A stretch of DNA of 64,000 nt. Source: Salminus brasiliensis (taxonomy: Eukaryota > Chordata > Actinopteri > Characiformes > Bryconidae). This document shows positions 1 to 13,732 of this stretch, in pieces; position 1 is the stretch's first letter, and every line of letters begins with the position of its first letter. Below the pieces are notes generated by a model. That model did no database searches and had not been told where the DNA came from. It saw only the letters and a program-made list of their open reading frames with translations. The stretch spans positions 35,027,428 to 35,091,427 of the forward strand of contig NC_132892.1 of assembly GCF_030463535.1 (NCBI RefSeq), in the 5' to 3' direction. The translations under genes and the position numbers were made by a program.

Positions 1-140
1 GCTAATGTAGCTAGCAGGCTAATCAGTCCCATGTACTCTATGTTCTAGATAACAGACCTACAGCGTCAGAAACCACATCAGAGATCACTGAAGTCCTCTA
101 CCCGGTTTGAGAAGAGTGTGTGATCATTTAGATAAGTTGT
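1..140 (+). repeat. Dispersed repeat fragment, related copy at 59,030-59,170
   Basis: Both places share the ordered blocks TGTTCTAGATAAC, AAACCACAT and GTTTGAGAAGAGTGTG with similar spacing. This marks an interspersed repeat truncated by the window edge. No coding potential is seen and the family is not identified. Confidence 0.5.
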
Positions 141-142
141 GA

Positions 143-667
143 CTATTTGGACAAAAGTATTGGGACACCTGCTCATTCACCGCTTCTTCTGAAATCAGGG
201 GTATTAAAAGAGTTGATCCTGCTTCTGTTGGAGTAACTGTCTCTACTGTCCAGAGAAGAAGACTTTCTACTAGATTCTGGAGGAGGAGCATTGCTGTGAG
301 GATTTGATTGAGAGCGTTAATGAGGTCAGGATGTTGGAGGATGATGATGATGATGATCACCACTCCACCTCATCATCCCCAACTCCTCAACTCTTCCCAT
401 CCAAAAGTACTGGATGGAGCTCCTCCACCATCATTCCAGAGAACACAGTTCTTCCACTGCTCCACAGCTCCTCAATGCTGGGGGGCTTTATACCCCTCTA
501 GCCCACGCCTGGCATTAGGCAGCATGGAGCCAATAGGGTCATGATGTTGATCTGCTCCAGGGAGTCCTATTCTATTGGCAGTAGTTCTGTACAGGGACTA
601 GACAAGCTGTGTGTGTGCATCTGTGTCAGCTTAGAAGGAGTGTCCACAAACATTTGGACATGTAGTG
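143..667 (+). mobile_element. Non-autonomous DNA transposon (MITE-like), near full length
   Basis: The element starts with TTGGACAAAAGTATTGGGAC and ends with a roughly inverted block, GTGTCCACAAACATTTGGAC. Its interior matches a reverse-orientation copy at about 21,866-22,345 and partial copies at 4,811-4,985 and 10,094-10,240. It has no transposase ORF. The ends resemble those of abundant teleost Tc1/mariner-type elements, but the superfamily is inferred. It contains an ATG-rich tract (GATGATGATG) near 340. Confidence 0.7.
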
Positions 668-668
668 C

Positions 669-2200
669 ATGTGAATCCAGATACTGTGCTGAAGGAGGCA
701 GCCGATCTCTGGGACTGAGAACCAGTGCGATAAATGGACAGACAGACAGACAGAGAGACAGACAGACAGACAGACAGAGAGACAGACGTGGAGCAGTAAG
801 GTGGATCTTGGGCTCTAGTTTGATGACAGAAAGCTCTTTTAAAAGAATCTCATCCGGATCCGAATCAGTCCTGTACCAAACATCTGCACCTGATGCTAAA
901 CAAAGACCCGGGAAACCCAGGTAAAGGCTCGTCCCACCATGTGGTCAATCTCTGACCAGTACTGTCTGATTACAGATGACCACATAAGCGGTGATCCAGG
1001 GAAGCGACATTCAGAACCTCTAACCCAATGAATCCAGCTCATACGGGTCATTTTACTGCCCCCTTAAGGTGGGAGCATGCTCTGAGGTCTCCTCCTTTAT
1101 CACTGACCCCTCGTCTGGTCATTTTAGACCTGTCTGGATCTCGTTCTCCCAGGCCTGGGTTAATCTTCTGCACACGGTTTGCAGCACCTCCAGCTTTCTA
1201 CAGAGGCCGGCTCCTCCTTACATACGGAGGCAAAACCCAGAAACTAGGGGTCTCAATAGGGGTCATCTTCTCAGGGGAGCGTCTGAAGGGTACTTTAAGT
1301 AAGTGCCATTATCCATGTCAGTGATCTGCTCGCTATGGTAACGAGGAAAGCATGAGCTAGCTCATGTCCGTCCGGTGGGAATCCTTAAAAAGCCTGACCC
1401 TTAAAAACGCACCACCGCATATGTAGTCACGTGACTCTGCCCTGTCCAGCCCTGTCGAGCAGCTTCTATATCCGTCAAGTAATCGTGAGACTGATTTGAG
1501 GCCTTACTGCCCTGTCGCACGGCGTCTGTCCCTATCCTGAGTCCGGCATGGTGCAATCAAACTGCCTCAGAAACATGCAGGTTCTGTCCTATCTAGAGCC
1601 CAGAGAAAGACCATGTCTGTGTCTGTGTGTGTACATCACTGAGTACTCACTGGGACCAGCTTCCAGTACCACCGAGTCGGACACTGTTTCCCAGAAGCAA
1701 GGGAGGAAGAGAGAGGAGAGGACAGGGGTTAGTGACGGGGTGGAAAGGGTTAGCTGTGAATGTAGTAATATTATATGATTCATTAACTTCTTAATCTTAA
1801 TCATTTTAATTATTCATAATACTTTAAAACTTCGTAAAACTTATTTTCACTCACTTTGAGTTTTTGTATCTACTGAAGGTGTCTTATTCTATTGGCAAAT
1901 GCTTCATTTAAAAAGATATAAATATAATGAAAACATATTTAAAGATATCATTTAGCTTTTCAAGCTTTTCAAGAAATGATCCTTGAATTAAGCAAAATGA
2001 TCATTTCATGAATCATTTAATAACATTGTTTTAATAATTTAATTTAATTTAATTTAATTTCATAATTTAATTAAAAATTACAACAAAGTAAAATTTAGAA
2101 ATATCAGATATTTAGAGTAGATTTCAAATTTAAGATTTTAGATTTTTTTTTTTGGCAGTGAAATAAGGGAAAGCATGGTTTCGAAAGTCAGGACCACTAT
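669..2200. other. Gene-poor stretch, probably CAMSAP intron or flank
   Basis: I see no convincing exon on either strand. It holds a degenerate CAGA tetranucleotide tract (about 735-787). A moderately GC-rich block at about 900-1,780 has short ORFs on both strands that match nothing I recognise. From 1,780 to 2,160 the sequence is strongly AT-rich. I searched the minus strand for the next CAMSAP exon and did not find it. Confidence 0.4.
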
Positions 2201-2214
2201 CAAGACTGTAGACT

Positions 2215-3352
2215 GTAGAGTGTTATTGTATAGGGTGCTTATTGGTAGACTGTTTATTTATAGAGTGTTTATTTTATAGTGTTTATTATAAAGTGTTTAT
2301 TTATAGAGTGTTATTTTATTGTTTTATTTTATAAAGTGTTTATTTTATAGTGTTTATTTATGGTGTTTATTTATAGACTGTTTATTTCTAATGTTATTTT
2401 TTAGTGTTTCTTTATAGGATGTTTATTTTTAGTGTTTAATTTATAGTGTTTATTTATAGTGTTTAATTTATAGACTGTTTATTTAGAGTTTATTTAAAGT
2501 GTTTATTTTATAGACTGTTTATTTAGTTTTATTTATAGTGTTTATTTATAGACTGTTTATTTAGTGTTATTTATGGTGTTTATTTATAGACTGTTTATTT
2601 CTAATGTTATTTTTTAGTGTTTATTTATAGAATGTTTATTTTTAGAGGGTTTATTTTATAGAGTGTTTATTTATAGTGTTTATTTTATAGACTGTTTATT
2701 TAGTGTTATTTATAGTGTTTATTTTACAGACTGTTTATTTAGTGTTATTTATGGTGTTTATTTATAGACTGTTTATTTCTAATGTTATTTTTTAGTGTTT
2801 ATTTATAGAATGTTTATTTTTAGAGGGTTTATTTTATAGAGTGTTTATTTATAGTGTTTATTTTATAGACTGTTTATTTAGTGTTATTTATAGTGTTTAT
2901 TTTACAGACTGTTTATTTAGTGTTATTTATAGTGTTTATTTTATAGACCGTTTATTTAGTGTTTATTTTTAGTATTTATTTTATAGTGTTTATTTATAGT
3001 GTTTATTTATAGTGTTGATTTATAGTGTTTATTTTATAGAGTGTTTATTTATAGTGTTTATTTTATAGTGCTTATTTATAGTGTTTATTTATAGTGTTTG
3101 ATTTATAGACTGTTTATTTAGTGTTTATTTATAGTGTTTATTTTATAGAGTGTTTATTTATAGTGTTTATAGTGTTTATTTTATAGAGTGTTTATTTATA
3201 CTGTTTATTTATAGACTGTTTATTTATAGTGTTTATTTTATAGACTGTTTATTTAGTGTTATCTATAGAGTGTTTATTTAATAGACTGTTTATTTATAGA
3301 CTGTTTATTTTGTGTTATTTATAGAATGTTTATTTTATAGACTGTTTATTTT
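2215..3352. repeat. AT-rich minisatellite, unit about 13-17 bp (TTTATTTATAGTG)
   Basis: A loosely periodic array built from TTTATTTATAGTGT and TTTATAGACTG variants. Some larger blocks are repeated (for example the segments beginning near 2,560 and 2,740), which shows local higher-order duplication. Unit lengths vary, so no reading frame is kept open. It lies on the 3' side of the CAMSAP exons. Confidence 0.85.
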
Positions 3353-3384
3353 TACATGAACGGTTGCAACTGTATCAACTGCAG

Positions 3385-3435
3385 TTTCCCTCCTGGGATC
3401 AATAAGTATTTCTGATTCTGATTCTGATTCTGGGT
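3385..3435 (+). repeat. LINE-like 3' tail remnant
   Basis: The sequence CTCCTGGGATCAATAAGTAT followed by (TTCTGA)n resembles the 3' ends of teleost non-LTR retrotransposons, which finish in short tandem repeats. No reverse-transcriptase coding sequence is present. A related tail (GGGACTAATAAAGGAT, then TATCT repeats) lies at about 28,855-28,895. Confidence 0.4.
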
Positions 3436-4063
3436 TTTGGTTTGGGTGTACATGGAGACTGCCTCCTCACTGCCTCCTCAGGCGATTTCAGTCTCTGCAT
3501 ATAAACTGTCTCCAGCACATTTTCAAAAGGACTTAACAAGACAGTGTACCACATCTAGACTGACTTGTGCAAGTGGATCAACAGCAGAAATTAGGGCACC
3601 GGCACACCCCATCAGTTCAGATTAGAGAGGCCGGACTATTTTCTTGGCTGATTCTGATTTCCACTGTTTTTAACATGACACTTATATATATCTAAAGGTA
3701 TTAATGTGTATTAACGTTTATAAAGACCTTGTAAAAGACTTTCTATATGTTTCATCTAAAGCATTTAACAAACATTAATGCTGAAGCCACACCCATGATT
3801 CAACCAAGCACACACACCAAAACTCCGCCCATCATGTGTCTATTTAAACCAGGCAACCAATAAAACCACAGTCAGTGCAGGATGTGCTGGATGGTTGGGC
3901 AGATTATCTGTGACTCTGAATGCTAAATCCGTTGCTAATGTTGCAAATGTTTACACCGGCTGAGTGGGAGGAGTCCATTCAGAGATGTGAAGTGATGTTA
4001 GCATAAATGACCGTAGCCCTCCCCGCCGCGGGTCCATGCTGGAGGGACCACCAGACATGTTAA
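3436..4063. other. No gene recognised
   Basis: Unique-looking sequence with no convincing exon on either strand and no repeat that I recognise. It probably belongs to the CAMSAP intron or flank. Confidence 0.3.
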
Positions 4064-4079
4064 CCGCCTGTGCTGAAGC

Positions 4080-4215
4080 CCAGTGAAGGGTGCAGGTGGA
4101 AGTTCGGTAACGCTACCGCTCAGAGCCTGGCGAACCCGGGTCTCGAACCCACAACTCTGTCATTAACAGCACCACCCCTAACCACTGAGCCACCACTGAG
4201 CCACCACTGCCCCCA
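4080..4215 (-). mobile_element. tRNA-derived SINE fragment
   Basis: Read on the minus strand, a tRNA-like head runs GGTGGCTCAGTGGTTAG (A-box region) and then GTGGGTTCGAGACCCGGGT (B-box region). The same family appears at 41,440-41,752 and 55,183-55,457. This copy is short and has a duplicated GAGCCACCACT block. Confidence 0.65.
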
Positions 4216-4366
4216 GGGTGAGCCATGCTACTACAGCACCCCTCGAGTTGCCCAACAAGGCCCCAACAGTGCTAGCTTAGCAGATCTGGGTACTGATAAC
4301 CCAGTACTCCACCCACTGAGCCCCCCCTGCTGGTGTGAGCCCCCCCTGCTGGTGTGAGCCACTCAC

Positions 4367-4491
4367 TGATGGTTGGGCTGGTAGCAGATCTGTGCAGGTC
4401 TGTGGCTTCTGCAGATCATCTGCCTCGGTACTCTCCCTCAGCTTCTGGTTCAACTGTGAAACACAACACACTTTATAAACGGACGCAGAAA

Positions 4492-4537
<46 letters not shown>

Positions 4538-7500
4538 GTGATTTCTATAGAATTTCCCATAGAATCCAGAATATAATCTATTCGCATTCAGGACTCCAGG
4601 CTCTAGATCTAAACCTTGTTGATCCAAAAGAGAAGAGAGTTCTCCCAGCTTGCTCCATCGCCGAACTGATCGGCCTCTTTGGCCATCTTGACCGAACCCA
4701 CAGTCTCCATGGCAGCCAGCGTCATCAGCGTATCGATGAGTGCCAAATGGGCACCCTGCAACCAATCAGAGAAGAGACAGACACCCAGTAAGAGTGAGGA
4801 ACCTTGATCAACACTGTGGACAAAAGTTTTGGGACGCCTGCTCACTCATTAAAAAGAGTTTCTCCTGCTTTTGTCTTTTGTTGGAGTAACTGTCTCTACT
4901 GTCCAGAGAAGAAGACGTTCTACTAGATTCTGGAGCAGAGCATTGCTGTGAGGATTTGATTGCATTAGGAAGGGTAGGATGTTGAATGATTAACTGTTCT
5001 AATTCCTGAACACACCGTGTTGATGGGTTTGCTGGCGAGCTGTGCGTCCGTGACGGGTTTATGCGAGTGTGTCGGCGACAGGCCGCGGTGCTGGAGGAGC
5101 TGAAGCAGGCTGCCATGGTCTCTAGGGGGCGCTGATGAGCCAGTTTGTGGGCGAGAGTGTGCCTGTAGGAGGGAGGTGATGGTGCTGCAGTACAGCTCAC
5201 TGGAGAGTAGGAGGCGCTCCACTGAAGGTCCGAAAACGTCACCATTATGGCCATCAGCTAGAGCCTCGGACAGATCTGCTGGGATGTTCTCTGGAGATAA
5301 AGTACAGAGTACCACGGTCAAACAGAGAAGCAGCAGAAAGCATCTCAGACACCTAACCAAGAACCAAACTGTGAGGTTCTAGATACGGACTGGGTCAGAA
5401 CATCTCCCAAACATCAGCAAGCAGGTCTTGTGGGGTGGTCCTGGTATATAATGGTCAGTACCTACCAGAAGTGCCCCAAGGAAGGACAACCGGAAAACCG
5501 ACAACAGGGTCATGGGTTCACAACGGTCCGCTAATGCTAACTAAGGCCCCGCCCACCTCGCAACAATTTAGCGATTGATCTTAAAACACAACTTGAAACA
5601 TAATCAAACAGATATTCTGAGAAATGAGAAGTTTCTGATCCAGTAATAAGGCTCTAAATGTAGGTACTGTGATATACACTGAGGAGGAGGAGCTACAGTC
5701 TCTCATTAGGGTGAATATGAATAACGCTCTAAATGTAGGTATTGTGATATACACTGAGGAGGAGGAGCTACAGTCTCTCATTAGGGTGAATATTAATAAC
5801 TCTAAATGTAGGTACTGTGATATACACTGAGGAGGAGGAGCTACAGTCTCTCATTAGGGTGAATATGAATAACGCTCTAAATGTAGGTATTGTGATATAC
5901 ACTGAGGAGGAGGAGCTACAGTCTCTCATTAGGGTGAATATTAATAACGCTCTAAATGTAGGTACTGTGATATACACTGAGGAGGAGGAGCTACAGTCTC
6001 TCATTAGGGTGAATATTAATAACGCTCTAAATGTAGGTATTGTGATATACACTGAGGAGGCGGAGCTACAGTGTCTCATTAGGGTGAATATTAATAACGC
6101 TCTAAATGTAGGTATTGTGATAAACACTGAGGAGGCGGAGCTACAGTCTCTCATTAGGGTGAATATTAATAATGCTCTAAATGTAGGTATTGAGATATAC
6201 ACTGAGGAGGAGGAGCTACAGTCTCTCATTAGGGTAAATATTAATAATGCTCTAAATGTAGGTATTGTGATATACACTGAGGAGGCGGAGCTACAGTCTC
6301 TCATTAGGGTGAATATTAATAATGCTCTAAATGTAGGTATTGAGATATACACTGAGGAGGAGGAGCTACAGTCTCTCATTAGGGTGAATATTAATAACTA
6401 AATGTAGGTATTGTGATATACACTGAGGAGGAGGAGCTACAGTCTCTCATTAGGGTGAATATTAATAACGCTCTAAATGTAGGTATTGTGATATACACTG
6501 AGGAGGCGGAGCTACAGTCTCTCATTAGGGTGAATATTAATAATGCTCTAAATGTAGGTATTGAGATATACACTGAGGAGGAGGAGCTACAGTCTCTCAT
6601 TAGGGTGAATATTAATAACGCTCTAAATGTAGGTATTGTGATATACACTGAGGAGGCGGAGCTACAGTCTCTCATTAGGGTGAATATTAATAACGCTCTA
6701 AATGTAGGTACTGTGATATACACTGAGGAGGAGGAGCTACAGTCTCTCATTAGAGTGAATATTAATAACGCTCTAAATGTAGGTATTGTGATATACACTG
6801 AGGAGGCGGAGCTACAGTCTCTCATTAGGGTGAATATTAATAACTAAATGTAGGTATTGTGATATACACTGAGGAGGCGGAGCTACAGTCTCTCATTAGG
6901 GTGAATATTAATAATGCTCTAAATGTAGGTATTGTGATATACACTGAGGAGGCGGAGCTACAGTCTCTCATTAGGGTGAATATTAATAATGCTCTAAATG
7001 TAGGTATTGAGATATACACTGAGGAGGAGGAGCTACAGTCTCTCATTAGGGTGAATATTAATAACTAAATGTAGGTATTGTGATATACACTGAGGAGGAG
7101 GAGCTACAGTCTCTCATTAGGGTGAATATTAATAACGCTCTAAATGTAGGTATTGTGATATACACTGAGGAGGCGGAGCTACAGTCTCTCATTAGGGTGA
7201 ATATTAATAATGCTCTAAATGTAGGTATTGAGATATACACTGAGGAGGAGGAGCTACAGTCTCTCATTAGGGTGAATATTAATAACGCTCTAAATGTAGG
7301 TATTGTGATATACACTGAGGAGGCGGAGCTACAGTCTCTCATTAGGGTGAATATTAATAACGCTCTAAATGTAGGTACTGTGATATACACTGAGGAGGAG
7401 GAGCTACAGTCTCTCATTAGAGTGAATATTAATAACGCTCTAAATGTAGGTATTGTGATATACACTGAGGAGGCGGAGCTACAGTCTCTCATTAGGGTGA

Positions 7501-10360
7501 ATATTAATAACTAAATGTAGGTATTGTGATATACACTGAGGAGGCGGAGCTACAGTCTCTCATTAGGGTGAATATTAATAATGCTCTAAATGTAGGTATT
7601 GTGATATACACTGAGGAGGCGGAGCTACAGTCTCTCATTAGAGTAAATATTAATAACTCTCTAAATGTAGGTATTGTGATATACACTGAGGAGGCGGAGC
7701 TACAGTCTCTCATTAGGGTGAATATTAATAATGCTCTAAATGTAGGTATTGTGATATACACTGAGGAGGCGGAGCTACAGTCTCTCATTAGGGTGAATAT
7801 TAATAACGCTCTAAATGTAGGTATTGTGATATACACTGAGGAGGCGGAGCTACAGTCTCTCATTAGGGTGAATATTAATAACGCTCTAAATGTAGGTATT
7901 GTGATATACACTGAGGAGGCGGAGCTACAGTCTCTCATTAGGGTGAATATTCATAACTCTAAATGTAGGTATTGTGATATACACTGAGGAGGCGGAGCTA
8001 CAGTCTCTCATTAGGGTGAATATTAATAACGCTCTAAATGTAGGTATTGTGATATACACTGAGGAGGAGGAGCTACAGTCTCTCATTAGGGTGAATATTA
8101 ATAACGCTCTAAATGTAGGTATTGTGAGATACACTGAGGAGGAGGAGCTACAGTCTCTCATTATGGTGAATATTAATAACTAAATGTAGGTATTGTGATA
8201 TACACTGAGGAGGCGGAGCTACAGTCTCTCATTATGGTGAATATTAATAACTAAATGTAGGTATTGTGATATACACTGAGGAGGCGGAGCTACAGTCTCT
8301 CATTATGGTGAATATTAATAACTAAATGTAGGTATTGTGATATACACTGAGGAGGCGGAGCTACAGTCTCTCATTAGGGTGAATATTAATAACGCTCTAA
8401 ATGTAGGTATTGTGATATACACTGAGGAGGCGGAGCTACAGTCTCTCATTAGGGTAAATATTAATAACTAAATGTAGGTATTGTGATATACACTGAGGAG
8501 GCGGAGCTACAGTCTCTCATTATGGTGAATATTAATAACTAAATGTAGGTATTGTGATATACACTGAGGAGGCGGAGCTACAGTCTCTCATTAGGGTGAA
8601 TATTAATAACGCTCTAAATGTAGGTATTGTGATATACACTGAGGAGGAGGAGCTACAGTCTCTCATTAGGGTGAATATTAATAACTCTAAATGTAGGTAT
8701 TGTGATCTACACTGAGGAGGAGGAGCTACAGTCTCTCATTAGGGTGAATATTAATAACTCTCTAAATGTAGGTATTGTGTTATACACTGAGGAGGAGGAG
8801 CTACAGTCTCTCATTAGGGTGAATATTAATAACTAAATGTAGGTATTGTGATATACACTGAGGAGGCGGAGCTACAGTCTCTCATTAGGGTGAATATTAA
8901 TAATGCTCTAAATGTAGGTATTGTGATATACACTGAGGAGGCGGAGCTACAGTCTCTCATTAGGGTGAATATTAATAACTAAATGTAGGTATTGTGATAT
9001 ACACTGAGGAGGCGGAGCTACAGTCTGTCATTATGGTGAATATTAATAACTAAATGTAGGTATTGTGATATACACTGAGGAGGCGGAGCTACAGTCTCTC
9101 ATTAGGGTGAATATTAATAACACTCTAAATGTAGGTACTGTGATATACACTGAGGAGGAGGAGCTACAGTCTCTCATTAGGGTGAATATTAATAACTAAA
9201 TGTAGGTATTGTGATATACACTGAGGAGGAGGAGCTACAGTCTCTCATTAGGGTGAATATTAATAACTCTAAATGTAGGTACTGTGATATACACTGAGGA
9301 GGAGGAGCTACAGTCTCTCATTAGAGTGAATATTAATAACTAAATGTAGGTATTGTGATATACACTGAGGAGGCGGAGCTACAGTCTCTCATTAGGGTGA
9401 ATATTAATAACACTCTAAATGTAGGTACTGTGATATACACTGAGGAGGAGGAGCTACAGTCTCTCATTAGGGTGAATATTAATAACTAAATGTAGGTATT
9501 GTGATATACACTGAGGAGGCAGAGCTACAGTCTCTCATTAGGGTGAATATTAATAACACTCTAAATGTAGGTACTGTGATATACACTGAGGAGGAGGAGC
9601 TACAGTCTGTCATTATGGTGAATATTAATAACTAAATGTAGGTATTGTGATATACACTGAGGAGGCAGAGCTACAATCTCTCATTAGTGTGAATATTAAT
9701 AACTAAATGTAGGTATTGTGATATACACTGAGGAGGCGGAGCTACAGTCTCTCATTAGGGTGAATATTAATAACACTCTAAATGTAGGTACTGTGATATA
9801 CACTGAGGAGGAGGAGCTACAGTCTCTCATTAGGGTGAATATTAATAACTAAATGTAGGTATTGTGATATACACTGAGGAGGGTTTACTGTGTCTTGGAG
9901 GAACTGGAGTTCTGAGAGCAGATCTGAGAAATGTGACACCACATCATTCACATGAGAGGGTCAAAGGAACGAATCTGTGATAAAGATAGAAGGTGACGGG
10001 TCTCCTTCACACGAACACCAGCCACCGACACGCTAGCACACTAAAGCTAGAGCAAGTAAGCTTCTACATGTAATAATAATATGTATATCCACAATAGTGA
10101 CAAAAGTATTGGGACAATTGCTTATTCCCTGTTTCTTCTGAAATCAAGGGTATTAAAGAGCTGATCCTGCTTCTGTTGGAGTAACTGTCTCTACTGTCCA
10201 GAGAAGAAGACTTTCTATTTGGACATATAGTGTATGTTAGTAACTATATACAATAATATGCTCTGTACAGATTATAATACAGATATAGATGAATTGAGAG
10301 TGATGGTCTCTGACCTGCTATCACACTAGAGCTAGAACTTGCAGCACACACATACACTTA

Positions 10361-10403
<43 letters not shown>

Positions 10404-10521
10404 GGATTCCCACGCTGACCCAAATTCGGAGCGCCTGCGCAAGGCAGCAGCAGTAATATGGAGGAAGAAACCCTGACTGAACACTGGCCTTCTTCAGAGC
10501 TTACATAAGCATCTTAGGAAC

Positions 10522-10580
<59 letters not shown>

Positions 10581-13435
10581 AAGGTTACGCTTCAGAATGG
10601 AATTACTGTTCTAGAAAAACAGGGAATTTCAGCAGTTTTCCAGAATCAGGCCGAACCCGCTCCAAACCCGGGGGGCACTGTGGGGCACTGAGGGTCTGTG
10701 TGGGGTGTTCAGCAGCCGGCAGCACTTGCTTAGAGTCAGCAGTTTGTTTACTAAAGGTGTGAGAAAATATCAATACACTTGAGTGTCGCCAAATTATGTT
10801 TTATGATACTGTATCGATTCTCAAAAACACAGAATTGCTTATTAATGAATAACTTACATGTAAAAGTAGTCAGTCAGATTTCACTTTTTTAAATTATGTT
10901 CTTTTCTTTTATTATATTTTTCAAATAATACCGTCTTTTTACTCAAAATAAGCTGCATTTTATTCAATTAAACAAATCTGATACACTCTCTGTAAGGAAA
11001 CGTGCAAATAATCCATGCTGATGATATTCACGATATAGCTTATATATATACTTATTATCACGATACGATAAAATATCGTCATATTGTCCAGCTCTATGTC
11101 TCACAGATAGGTTACTGCCAGTACACAGCCCCACTGATTACACTGTATATCAGAGAGCCGGAAACCACACTGTGTAGTAGGGCTGGGCGATATGGTATTT
11201 GGAGGAGGGGGGTATGGTTGATATATATGTTAACCCCTTAAAAAGCCGGCTGTCCGAAAAGTGTTATTACATATAGCTATAACTTCAATTAGCAAAGAAG
11301 AGCCCCACCAGATCACCAGTTTAGAGTCCCTGTAGTTACTGAGGAATACACCTTAGTGTGTAATCAGCCCTGGAGTGTTAAGGGATTAATAAAAAAATTG
11401 GACATCCATGTTCAGTTCATGTTATGGTTACTATTTATACTGTAATGTTGAATGTCTAATAAAAAACATATGTACAAAAAAAAAAAAAAAAAAAAAAAAA
11501 CAGCGGCTCATACGAAGGTGTATTTTATTCTAGGACAATTTTACTAAAATTTGATCACAATCACAATATATCACAGTAGAGCTGGGCGATATGGAAAAAC
11601 AATTTATCACGATATTTTTTACGATATATCTAAAATTACCACAATATTTCATCATGTAGATAAAATGCACCAACAGCATAATAAACAATATACACATATA
11701 TATATATATCCCAATACTCTGCAGAAACGTGCAGATAATCAGTGCTCCTTAAGCACTGATTAAATTCACGATACACTCAACAAAAACTAAATTGATCACG
11801 ATTTGATAAAATATGGTCATATTGTCCAGCTCTATATCTCACAGTATATGGAATCATAACCTGGCCAGGTTACTGCCAGTACACAGCCCCACTGTTTACA
11901 CTGTATATCACAGAGCCGTAAACCTCACTGGGTAGTAGGGCTGGGCGATATGGTAGAAATACTATATCACGATATGTGATACATTATATATTTTTTACGA
12001 TATCTGTAATCACAGACTAAAATCATCAGTATCAGATTCTTATAAACTACAGTTCAGATCCTCTCTGTACTGAATACAGTGATTTCTACTCAACATCTGC
12101 TGCTCTTCATCTAATTAACCCTTCAGTCTGATCACACTGTTAGTAATGAACCCTGCAGCTGATCAGTGTTTATTAACACTAACAGTCTCCTCCATATGAT
12201 CAGAAAAGCTTACTGTATCACCATAGCAACCTTCATCACCATAACAAAAATTATCACGATACGATAAAATATCGTCATATCGCCCAGCTCTAGTTACAGC
12301 ATCCATACATTCAGGATCCGGGTCGGGTCAGAACGCTGCTACTGCACTATGGGCTGCACTATACTGCTTCCTTAGCCTCTAATGGCTTTCTCTAGTGGGC
12401 GGGATTTATGCAAATGTGGGGGTGTAAATATAACGAATCAAGACTGTGATGTAACAGTTTGGGGGTTTTAGAACTGGCCTGTTTTACAGCTCTGTTTCGG
12501 GTTCTGCTGGGGGAACAGCAGTGTTTGAGGGTCACGGTTTCTCAGGTCCATCGACTGACCTCTAGGAACTTTCTAGGAAACCTTTAAGTGATGGTATCAT
12601 ATGCTGTTCAATAAAAACATAGTGATAGAAATAATCAAGATTTCGCTAAAGCAAATATTAATCAACTTCTAAAGGAATAAATAAAATATGCAAATCTGCA
12701 CGAGGCCGAATGGACAGAGAAACGTCTTTAAAGGCCACTAGAACCACCTTCACCTTCTCACCCAGTCTTAACCAGCCCTGCTCAGAACGGGGAGTTTGAG
12801 AGCCTGTTCCTTTAAATGCTAATGAGCCTCAGCTGACCCCACCCCCTCGCCCTCACCCCTTTTCATTGGTCCTCCCCAGCTACACCAGTTCTCAGACATC
12901 TAAGTTGATTCTCATTTTTCCGTTCTGCTCTACCTAGCTACCGTTTACTTCGCCTTGAGTTCGCCTTTTTAAGGTAGCCCATAAACCCCACCCTGCTTCG
13001 CAAAGGTAGCAGGTGGAGCTGCGCAGGTGGAGCTGCGCAGGCGGAGCTGCGCAGATGTAGCGATAGGTGCAGGTCCCCCATCGTGCCGCCAAAACTGCTC
13101 TGACCCATCGAGGCGTCCTGCTGTGGGATCTGGCACCAGGACTAACGTCAGCAGCAGATCCTGTAAGGCCTGGAAGTTGTGAGGTGGGCGGAGCCTCCAT
13201 GAGCATCAGTGAGTCCCTTGGCACCCCACTGCATACCAGGAGAGACCACCCCACACAGAGAGGTTCTGACCCAGTCATTATCTAGAACGTCTAGATCATC
13301 CGTGTCAGTGGTTTTAATGTTTTGGCTAATCGGTGTGTGTGGGTTCTACTCTTTGTTGTCACTTTGGCACAGTAACCCAGATGACGTCACACACACCCAT
13401 GCACCCCCCCCCCTACATTCTGAGTCTGCGACAAA

Positions 13436-13473
<38 letters not shown>

Positions 13474-13557
13474 GGCCTGGAATGCAGGGGCGCACCCCTT
13501 TCACATCTCTTAACACTCCTCACGCGCCCTTCACGTGCACCGCATCTGTATTGAGGC

Positions 13558-13601
<44 letters not shown>

Positions 13602-13671
13602 CACACACACACACACTGCTCCTCTAGGCGTGTCAGCCTCTCGGTGGTTCAGCGCGAGGGGACCGGTGCTA

Positions 13672-13732
<61 letters not shown>

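Noticed and set aside
900..1330. Possible further CAMSAP exon on the minus strand (AWENEIQTGLK-like frame)
   Set aside because: No CAMSAP motif, frame broken by a stop, and no matching donor/acceptor phases with exon 4.
4965..5360. Minus-strand ORF beginning with a perfect-looking signal peptide ([19 protein letters not shown])
   Set aside because: The hydrophobic part is the polypyrimidine tract and intron before the acceptor at 5,291. The coding part is CAMSAP exon 2, which joins in phase to exon 1 at 13,868.
5817..8183. Multiple ORFs with 25-residue repeats on both strands
   Set aside because: They exist only because the unit is 75 bp. They end at every 71-bp unit and sit within a CAMSAP intron.
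5646..9882. CRISPR-like regular repeat array
   Set aside because: There are no unique spacers: the whole 75-bp unit repeats head to tail, and the genome is eukaryotic with spliced genes. It is a minisatellite.
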